Shown here in pieces: positions 14,458 through 21,028 of a DNA stretch of 21,028 nt. The notes under the pieces were generated by a model. That model did not search any database and was not told where the DNA came from. It saw only the letters and a list, made by a program, of their open reading frames with translations. Both the position numbers and the translations under genes were made by a program. This stretch comes from JANXLS01 sp038227045 (GTDB lineage: Bacteria > Planctomycetota > SZUA-567 > H5-PLA8), in assembly GCA_038227045.1 (NCBI GenBank), contig JBBRQD010000093.1, forward strand, positions 1 through 21,028, read 5' to 3'. Numbering within the stretch: position 1 is the stretch's first letter; each line of letters starts with the position of its first letter.

Positions 14458-15009
14458 TCATTTCGTAACGCGTCCTGTAGGTGTCAATTCCGGGCATGTG
14501 ATGCGTACGTCGTGCCATTCGGATTTCGGGCAGACCAAGACGATCATGCGGTCTCGAAAATCATCGTACTTCATGGCCATTTTCGCGACGGAGCGATATG
14601 TGCTCATGCTGCGGGATACCTGGAACGGCGGGGGAGCGAAGTCATTTTCTTTTAAGAATGGAAACTGATTTGCGTTGAGATCGCGATCGAGTTCGAAATA
14701 CTTTTCCGGGCCTGGACTTTCGACCAGTACGCAGGCGAAACGCCCTCCAGGCTTTTCGCATAATGCGGCCGAGGAAAAGCGCGGACGGACGACACGTTCG
14801 ACTTCTTCGGCCATTCTGCCTGGCAGGCCTTCGCGCTGAAAGATCAGGTACTCCGATGCTTTGTTTTTTTCCAAAAAGCCATCGGGAATCGGACGGGCGG
14901 GTGGAGTCGAACGGAGAAACCAATAGAGCATTCCGGCGGCCAACAACGCGGCCACGGGCAGCAACCATCGGAGTGCCCCCGGCTCAGCCCCTTGTTTGAT
15001 TATCAGCAT
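14458..15009 (-). CDS. Membrane-anchored protein of unknown function
   Basis: The protein is 183 residues. One hydrophobic segment near the N-terminus (about residues 14-32, LRWLLPVAALLAAGMLYWFL) is a signal anchor or uncleaved signal. It is followed by a Pro-rich linker and a soluble domain of about 140 residues that would face the periplasm. The soluble part has two cysteines (in AALCEKPGG and FACVLV) and two near the end (VLVCPKS, ITCPEL), which could form disulfides. I do not recognise the family. The start at 15009 has no clear ribosome site and is preceded by an AT-rich 84-nt region shared with the divergent giant gene. Confidence 0.6.
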   Translation of the reverse strand: MLIIKQGAEPGALRWLLPVAALLAAGMLYWFLRSTPPARPIPDGFLEKNKASEYLIFQREGLPGRMAEEVERVVRPRFSSAALCEKPGGRFACVLVESPGPEKYFELDRDLNANQFPFLKENDFAPPPFQVSRSMSTYRSVAKMAMKYDDFRDRMIVLVCPKSEWHDVRITCPELTPTGRVTK

Positions 15010-15093
15010 TTTATTTAATCTTATTTATGGTTGTTATCCTATTCGAACGTGAAAGAATATCAAACGCATAGCGAAACTATATGGAGAAATTGG

Positions 15094-18000
15094 GTGTTCA
15101 CCTCGCGGCTGAAGTATTTTGCGATTTGCCTTTGTGTTGCGATTTTAGCCGGTCAGTTCTCACGCACTGCCAGCGCGCTCACCGTTGGGCCAGTCAGCGT
15201 CACGACGCCAGCGGACCCATCGCAGGTGTCGTTGTATGGCAAGATTGAATTCTCCATTCCGCTCAGCACTTCAAGTACAAAATTTTTCGAGGCCGATCCC
15301 ACTCAGGGTGGCGTTGATCTTTCGGCTGTATTCACGGCTCCGGATACAAGCACGGTCACAATAAAGGGGTTTTACAATGGCAGCGTCTGGCTGATCCGCT
15401 TTGCGCCGACTAGAACGGGCGTGTGGCAAGCGGCTATAACCGCGACAGATTCCTCTGGAAGCGCAAGTGTGTCCACGGTGAGTTTTACGTGTGTCGCGTC
15501 GAGTAATTCTGGTTTTGCGCAAATCAACGGCAAGTATATTCAATTCTCAAACGGGACGGCTTTTTTCGCTGTCGGCCATAATAACGGCTGGCAATACAAC
15601 GTTGAGCAACCGTTGCTTTCAGACATGGCCGCTCAGGGCGAAAATCTGTTGAGTTTCTGGTTCGCGGCTCCGTGGGCAAAGCCGACTGACGGTTTGCCGG
15701 TAAGCGCACGCACCCCAATCGAAAACGTCGTGGGCGGATTGGGCAATTACGACCAAATCGCGTGCACCTACATCGACAGCGTTGTGGCGAATGCGGAAGC
15801 GGCGGGAATTTACCTGCTGCCAAGCATCTGGGCACACGATCAACTTTGCGACGGCAGCGCGCCGTCGGGATGGCCGACGAGTTGGAGCAACAATGCATAC
15901 AGCACAATCTGTTCGGCTACAAATTTTTATCAGACGACATCTGGCAGCGCGGATTCGGCGCAATGGCGGCTGCAAAAAAATTACTATCGCTACGTGTTGG
16001 CGCGGTGGGGTTATAGCCGCGCGATTGCAGGCTGGGTGGGAGTGGTGGAGATCGATGGCACGACCGGTTATGCGCTCAATTCGACGCAAGCCACAAACTG
16101 GTGCGCGGCGTTGCGGACATACTTTGCGGCTAACGACAAATTCCGGACCAACACCAGCGGGACTTATCCGCTGATCGTCTCACGTGTAGATGTTCCGACG
16201 TTCGACGGCGGCATGAACATGCGCGGCACGGATTCATACACGAGCAAGACAAGCAACGTCGCCGTGGCGGCCACACTTGCCAGCGAAACGGCGACGATGC
16301 TTTTATCGGGGAAGCCAAGCGTGTTTCCTGAATTCGGAGGCGATACCCTGAGTGGCGCGTCGCAACCGGCGCATCTGCACAACGGCATCTGGGCAGGCAC
16401 CGCGACGGGAACGGCAATGACGCCCCTGCTGTGGTGCGATGGTGGAAACTATCCGATGTTGACGAATGCGTCGAACGGCGCGGCGATGCGCACGCAGTTG
16501 CAGAACCTGGCTCAATTTGTGGCGGGACTGGATTACATCGGCAGCAATTCGTCAATCCCTGGCGTGCCGGGAATGAGCAGTCCAAGTTTCAAGGCGTGGT
16601 CGCTGCAGTTGAACAACCGCGGCTTCGCGTGGATTCAAAATACTACCGGCGGCACCATGGGCGGGCAGACATTGACGGTACACGGCCTCGCTGCCGGCCA
16701 ATACAGCGTCGCGTGGTTTAATGTGTGGAGTTCGGGCGACACACCGTTCGCGACGACGCCGACGGTCACTGTGAACGGGTCCGGAAACTTGGCGGTTGCA
16801 GTGCCGGCTCTGGCTCAACCCGACATTGCATGCCGATTTTTTCTGAACGCTGGGCCACCGAGCACGCCGGGCGTCAGTGCGAATCCCAATCCCGTCACGG
16901 GAACTTCGACGACTCTTTCGGCAGTGGCCGCGGACGACGGCGGCGAGGCGAATCTGACGTACACGTGGTCGGCGATCGGCAATGTTCCTGCGCCGGTGAC
17001 ATTCGGCGCGAACGGAACGAACGCGGCGAAGAATTGTGTGGCGACATTCAGTGATACGGGAACTTATACGTTCCAAGTGGTGGTCAAGGACCTTGGTGGG
17101 CTTACGGCTTCGGGTACGGTATTAGTTGCAGTCAATGTGACGCTGTCGCCGGTGCTTACGGTGACTCCGCAGAACACGATTCTGGGGATATATGGCACTC
17201 AGCAGTTCATGGCCACCATGCCAGACCAATTCGGTCATACCGTACCTGTTCAACCGATATGGAGCGTTGATGGCGGCGGGACAATTGACTCGACAGGATT
17301 GTTCGTGGCGGGCGGCGCGGGGGGTGGGCCGTTTACGGTTATGGCAATAACAAGTCAGCCTCCGGCGAGCGCGACGGTTTCACTGACCATCACTGCGGGT
17401 ACACCGACAGCGACTGCGCAATCGGTGAACGTTCCTTTCAACACAGGTAAGTCTATCACGCTGGCGGGCACCGATCCGAACGTGCCAGCTTTGGCGTTGA
17501 CTTACACGGTGACGGCAAGTCCGTCCCACGGAGCGCTGAGTGGCACCTCTCCGAATTTGATTTACACGCCAACGATCGGATTCAGCGGCGCGGACAGTTT
17601 CCAGTTCACTGTTAAAAACACCGCCAATCTTACCAGCGCCGTTGCGACCGTTTCGCTGACCATCGCAGCGGGTACGCCCACAGCAATTGCGCAATCGGTG
17701 ACCGTTCCTTTCAACACAGGCACGTCAATCACACTGGCGGGAACCGATCCGAACGTACCGGCTTTAACTCTGATTTACACGGTGACGGCAAGTCCAACGC
17801 ACGGAACGCTGAGCGGCACCGCTCCGAATTTAACTTACATGCCGACGACCGGCTTCAATGGCGCAGACAGTTTCCAGTTCACTGTTAAAAACACCGCCAA
17901 TCTTACCAGCGCCGCGGCGACAGTTTCGCTGACAGTGGCAACGGGCACGCCCACGGCGACTGCGCAATCGGTGAACATTCCCTTCAGCGCAGGCACGTCG

Positions 18001-20883
18001 ATCACGCTGGCCGGCACTGATCCGAACATACCGGCATTGCCGTTGACTTACACGGTAACCGCGAGTCCAGCGCATGGAACGCTGAGCGGCACTGCTCCGA
18101 ATATGACCTACATGCCCACGACCGGCTACAACGGCGCGGACAGTTTCCAGTTCACTGTTAAAAACACCGCCAATCTTACCAGCGCCGCGGCGACAGTTTC
18201 GCTGACAGTGGCAACGGGCACGCCCACGGCGACTGCGCAATCGGTGAACGTTCCCTTTAGCGCAGGCACGTCGATCACGCTGGCCGGCACAGATCCGAAC
18301 ATACCGGCTTTGGCGTTGACTTACACGGTGACGGCAAGTCCAACCCATGGAGCGCTGTGCGGCACCGCTCCAAATCTGACGTACACCCCCACGAGCGGCT
18401 ACAACGGCACAGATACTTTCCAGTTCACGGTCAAAAACACCGCCAACCTCACCAGCGGTGCCGCGACAGTTTCACTGACCATCGCAGCGGGAACGCCCAC
18501 GGCGAATGCTCAATCGGCGAACGTGGCGCACGACACCGCAACGGCATTGACGCTCGCCGCAAGCGATGTTGACAATCCTGCGTTGACGCAAACGTTCAAC
18601 ACGCCGTCCACTCCAGCGCACGGAGTGCTGAGCGGCTTCAATTCATCAACAGGCACGCTGACCTATACACCGAACGCCAATTACCAGGGATCCGACAGCT
18701 TTACATTCACGGTCACAAACGGAACCAATACCAGCACGCCCGGTACCGTTTCGTTAACGATTGCTCCGGGAACACCCACGGCCAACATGCAATCCGCAAA
18801 CGTGGCGCACGACACCGCAAAGGCGTTGACGCTTACTGGAAGCGACCCCGATGTACCGGCATTGCCTTTGACTTTCGCGATAGGAACAGCGTCCCATGGA
18901 ACACTCACAGGATTCAACGTGAACACGCGTGCTGTCACTTACACACCCAATTCGAATTACCAGGGTTTAGACAGCTTTACATTTACAGTTAAAAACGGCA
19001 CCAATACAAGCGCACCTGCCACTGTGACACTGGCGGTAGCACCTGGCACGCCTATAGCCGCGGGTTACGCGGTTGATGTGGAGCACGACACCCCAACAAC
19101 GATGACTCTTGGCGCATTCGAATTTGATATTCCGGAGCTGCCCTTAACCTTCTCCTACCAACAGCCATCACACGGAACCGTGACTGGAACAGGATCAGAC
19201 ATCACATATACTCCCACCGCGAATTATCAAGGCTATGATAGCTTTACTTTTACGGCCAGCAACGGTACAAACACGAGCGATCCTGGTACCATTACGCTGA
19301 TAGTTTTTGCTGGCACGCCTACAGCGAACGCCCAAGTGGTAAACGCGGCTTTTAGCACGGGCACTCCGATCACGCTAACTGGCACCGATCTTGATGTGCC
19401 TGTTTTGGCTCTGACCTACAAGGTAACGGCGGGTCCAGCGCATGGAACGCTGAGTGGCTTAAACGCGAGCACCGGTGCCGTAACCTACATACCCACTACT
19501 GGCTACAACGGTGCGGATAGTTTCCAGTTCACGGTCAAGAATACGTTCAATTGCACCAGCACTGCCGCGACCGTCTCGCTTATCGTGGCTCCAGGCAGGC
19601 CCACGGCGAACGCGCAATCGGCAAACGTGGCGCACGACATTCCGAAGGCGCTGACGCTCACCGGAATCGATCCCGATCTCCCGGTATTGCCGCTTACCTA
19701 CAATTACCAGCAGCCTTCGCACGGCGTGGTGACTGGAACGGCACCCAATATCACGTACACGCCTAGCGGAAATTACCAGGGCACAGACAGCTTTTCATTT
19801 GCGGTCAACAATGGCACAAACACGAGCAGTGCCGCTACAGTGTCTTTGACAGTGGCGGCCGGCACACCCACTGCGATCGCGCAATCGGCAAACGCGGCCT
19901 TCAACGCGGCCACTCCGATCACGCTGGCCGGCAGCGACCCCAATGTGCCTGTTTTGGCTCTGACCTATACGGTGACGGCGGGTCCAGCGCATGGAACGTT
20001 GACTGGCAGTGCTCCAAATTTGATTTACACGCCGACGAACTTCTTCAGCGGCGCGGAGAGTTTCCAGTTTGCGGTCATGAATTCGGCCAATCTCACGAGC
20101 ACCGCGGCGACAGTTTCGCTAACGGTCGCAGCAAATCCGCCACCCGTCTTTACCAGCAGCCCGGCGGCGGTACCGAATCCGGCCATTGTGGGCCACGCAG
20201 TACAATTCTCAACGAATGCTACAAACGCATTGACTGTGAATTACGCATGGGATTTCGGCGACGGAACAACGGCAAGTGGAGCGTCTGTTAGCCACGTGTT
20301 TTTACTTGAGGGAAACTATTCGATAAGCGTCACCGCCACGGATGCGGTCAACGGCGCAACTTCCGCGAGCATTGTAGTACAAGTCAACGCAGCAGTTGGC
20401 ATGGCAGGCGGGGGGGGCACGTTGCTTCCGGGCGAGACCGATAGCGACGGTGACGGCTTTAGCGATGCAGTCGAAATCGTTGCCGGGTCCAATCCGAACG
20501 ATGCAACTATAACTCCGGTAATGCTTGGCAATTCGTCGACACTGCAAACACCACAATTAATTATTAATGCGGTTTTGAAAGTAACTCCGGCTAAGCACAC
20601 GCTGAAGTTGACGGGCAGCATTACTATACCCAAAGGATTTGTGCCATTGAATAAATTGTTTGTTGCCGACATCGGCGGGTTCATTCAAAAGTTCACCTTG
20701 ACGAAAAACGGAAGTGCTAAGACAGGAAAGGACTTGTTCCACGTGCATTTGAAATTCCAGAAAGGCGCAGTGATCGATCAGACTTCCAAATTCTCATTGA
20801 CACTGAACAACGTTCCCGCATCCATTGTTCCGACTTCGGAAATATTGTTACTTCTGGATGGCATGGTTTTCACCAGGCATTGA
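15094..20883 (+). CDS. Giant secreted protein: DUF5060/glycoside-hydrolase-like module plus cadherin-like repeats
   Basis: The protein is 1929 residues. The frame is open from a TTG at 15031, but GTG 15094 has GGAGA (15083-15087) 6 nt upstream and begins directly with a signal peptide (n-region FTSRLKYF, core AICLCVAILAG, c-region TASA), so it is preferred. A DUF5060-like beta-domain (about 35-120) leads into a TIM-barrel-like region (about 150-470). There E319 (GVVEIDGT) and E413 (VFPEFGG) sit where clan-A glycoside hydrolases keep their acid/base and nucleophile; catalysis is inferred. A beta-sandwich (about 480-570), a PKD-like and an Ig-like domain follow. Then come ten cadherin/Big-type repeats (769 to about 1679), a PKD domain with WDFGDGTT, and an Asp-rich calcium-type motif DSDGDGFSD (1783-1791). 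The C-terminal domain of about 120 residues is not recognised. No LPXTG, dockerin or PEP-CTERM anchor is seen. A role in binding or degrading extracellular polysaccharide is plausible. Confidence 0.82.
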   Translation: MFTSRLKYFAICLCVAILAGQFSRTASALTVGPVSVTTPADPSQVSLYGKIEFSIPLSTSSTKFFEADPTQGGVDLSAVFTAPDTSTVTIKGFYNGSVWLIRFAPTRTGVWQAAITATDSSGSASVSTVSFTCVASSNSGFAQINGKYIQFSNGTAFFAVGHNNGWQYNVEQPLLSDMAAQGENLLSFWFAAPWAKPTDGLPVSARTPIENVVGGLGNYDQIACTYIDSVVANAEAAGIYLLPSIWAHDQLCDGSAPSGWPTSWSNNAYSTICSATNFYQTTSGSADSAQWRLQKNYYRYVLARWGYSRAIAGWVGVVEIDGTTGYALNSTQATNWCAALRTYFAANDKFRTNTSGTYPLIVSRVDVPTFDGGMNMRGTDSYTSKTSNVAVAATLASETATMLLSGKPSVFPEFGGDTLSGASQPAHLHNGIWAGTATGTAMTPLLWCDGGNYPMLTNASNGAAMRTQLQNLAQFVAGLDYIGSNSSIPGVPGMSSPSFKAWSLQLNNRGFAWIQNTTGGTMGGQTLTVHGLAAGQYSVAWFNVWSSGDTPFATTPTVTVNGSGNLAVAVPALAQPDIACRFFLNAGPPSTPGVSANPNPVTGTSTTLSAVAADDGGEANLTYTWSAIGNVPAPVTFGANGTNAAKNCVATFSDTGTYTFQVVVKDLGGLTASGTVLVAVNVTLSPVLTVTPQNTILGIYGTQQFMATMPDQFGHTVPVQPIWSVDGGGTIDSTGLFVAGGAGGGPFTVMAITSQPPASATVSLTITAGTPTATAQSVNVPFNTGKSITLAGTDPNVPALALTYTVTASPSHGALSGTSPNLIYTPTIGFSGADSFQFTVKNTANLTSAVATVSLTIAAGTPTAIAQSVTVPFNTGTSITLAGTDPNVPALTLIYTVTASPTHGTLSGTAPNLTYMPTTGFNGADSFQFTVKNTANLTSAAATVSLTVATGTPTATAQSVNIPFSAGTSITLAGTDPNIPALPLTYTVTASPAHGTLSGTAPNMTYMPTTGYNGADSFQFTVKNTANLTSAAATVSLTVATGTPTATAQSVNVPFSAGTSITLAGTDPNIPALALTYTVTASPTHGALCGTAPNLTYTPTSGYNGTDTFQFTVKNTANLTSGAATVSLTIAAGTPTANAQSANVAHDTATALTLAASDVDNPALTQTFNTPSTPAHGVLSGFNSSTGTLTYTPNANYQGSDSFTFTVTNGTNTSTPGTVSLTIAPGTPTANMQSANVAHDTAKALTLTGSDPDVPALPLTFAIGTASHGTLTGFNVNTRAVTYTPNSNYQGLDSFTFTVKNGTNTSAPATVTLAVAPGTPIAAGYAVDVEHDTPTTMTLGAFEFDIPELPLTFSYQQPSHGTVTGTGSDITYTPTANYQGYDSFTFTASNGTNTSDPGTITLIVFAGTPTANAQVVNAAFSTGTPITLTGTDLDVPVLALTYKVTAGPAHGTLSGLNASTGAVTYIPTTGYNGADSFQFTVKNTFNCTSTAATVSLIVAPGRPTANAQSANVAHDIPKALTLTGIDPDLPVLPLTYNYQQPSHGVVTGTAPNITYTPSGNYQGTDSFSFAVNNGTNTSSAATVSLTVAAGTPTAIAQSANAAFNAATPITLAGSDPNVPVLALTYTVTAGPAHGTLTGSAPNLIYTPTNFFSGAESFQFAVMNSANLTSTAATVSLTVAANPPPVFTSSPAAVPNPAIVGHAVQFSTNATNALTVNYAWDFGDGTTASGASVSHVFLLEGNYSISVTATDAVNGATSASIVVQVNAAVGMAGGGGTLLPGETDSDGDGFSDAVEIVAGSNPNDATITPVMLGNSSTLQTPQLIINAVLKVTPAKHTLKLTGSITIPKGFVPLNKLFVADIGGFIQKFTLTKNGSAKTGKDLFHVHLKFQKGAVIDQTSKFSLTLNNVPASIVPTSEILLLLDGMVFTRH
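17398..20130 (+). repeat. Ten tandem 267-282-nt repeats encoding cadherin/Big-like domains
   Basis: Units begin with the codons for G-(T/R)-P at 17398, 17671, 17944, 18217, 18490, 18769, 19045, 19312, 19594 and 19861. Units 1-4 are exactly 273 nt. Later units vary by whole codons (279, 276, 267, 282, 267). Two subtypes alternate: one with (V/I)PF(N/S)xG...ASPxHGxLSG...NTANLTS, the other with NVAHDTA...NYQGxDSFTFTV...GTNTS. Bases 17866-17976 and 18139-18249 are identical over 111 nt, showing recent duplication or gene conversion among units 2-4, while later units are diverged. Confidence 0.9.
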
Positions 20884-21028
20884 CTTGGAATTTCCGGACA
20901 TCTTGCCGACAACTGCATCGATTGTACGCGACCCTGTCTGCTATTGACCCGCGCATTTCTAAAGCATTGTTCTCGCTTGCGGCGGGCGGCGTTGAACTTC
21001 GTTGGTCTCGCACGGCGTATCTTCCCAA
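20884..21028. other. Right-edge sequence after the giant gene
   Basis: These 145 nt contain no start codon with a ribosome site, no clear terminator hairpin and no recognisable peptide in any frame. The stretch may be intergenic or the beginning of a feature outside the window. Confidence 0.4.

Noticed and set aside
15031..15093. TTG start for the giant protein
   Set aside because: It adds 21 residues before the signal peptide. GTG 15094 has GGAGA at 6-nt spacing and gives a normal signal peptide.
17380..18348. Minus-strand ORFs within the repeat region
   Set aside because: They are antisense to the repeat-coding frame and repeat only because the coding strand does.

Overview
The window is bacterial chromosomal DNA of moderately high GC. 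It most resembles the PVC superphylum, probably Planctomycetota. This is inferred from family resemblance: a long-form adenylosuccinate lyase, an OprP-like porin with a coiled-coil N-terminus, a GT39 glycosyltransferase, and very large secreted proteins built from Ig/cadherin-like repeats. No rRNA or taxonomic marker is present, so the placement is tentative.

Layout. (1) 1-1154, minus: the 5' part of a secreted protein made of 59-60 residue tandem repeats, running off the left edge. (2) 1155-2165: about 1 kb without a convincing gene, containing four tandem 10-bp units. (3) 2166-5803, plus: an ArnT/PMT-like membrane glycosyltransferase followed by an outer-membrane porin, closed by a terminator hairpin shared with the convergent genes. 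(4) 9986-5845, minus: a probable operon of a ferritin-like diiron protein, a fatty-acyl-AMP ligase-like enzyme and purB. A 25-bp-arm palindrome lies just before purB. A good sigma70-type promoter lies so close to the diiron start codon that the mRNA may be leaderless. (5) 10268-13379: tRNA-Pro(CGG), then a SWIM/SNF2 helicase with its own promoter, then an exact 14-nt copy of the tRNA 3' end. This is the pattern expected of an insertion at a tRNA gene, but no integrase is visible. (6) 13380-15009: an AT-rich palindrome, a DoxX-like membrane protein, a possible small membrane ORF on the other strand, and a membrane-anchored protein of unknown function. (7) 15094-20883, plus: a 1929-residue secreted protein with an N-terminal DUF5060/glycoside-hydrolase-like part, ten cadherin/Big-like repeats, a PKD domain, a calcium-binding Asp-rich motif and an uncharacterised C-terminal domain.

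How the genes may work together. Much of the window concerns the cell envelope and secretion: the porin, the lipid-linked sugar transferase, DoxX and the two repeat proteins. The diiron protein and acyl-AMP ligase plausibly activate and oxidise a fatty acid, and purB is the one clear housekeeping gene. The observations most worth following are the tRNA-flanked SNF2 segment, the acyl-AMP ligase/diiron pair with its possibly leaderless promoter, the palindrome in front of purB, and the recently homogenised repeats of the giant protein. I do not see a complete, clearly new defence or mobile system.
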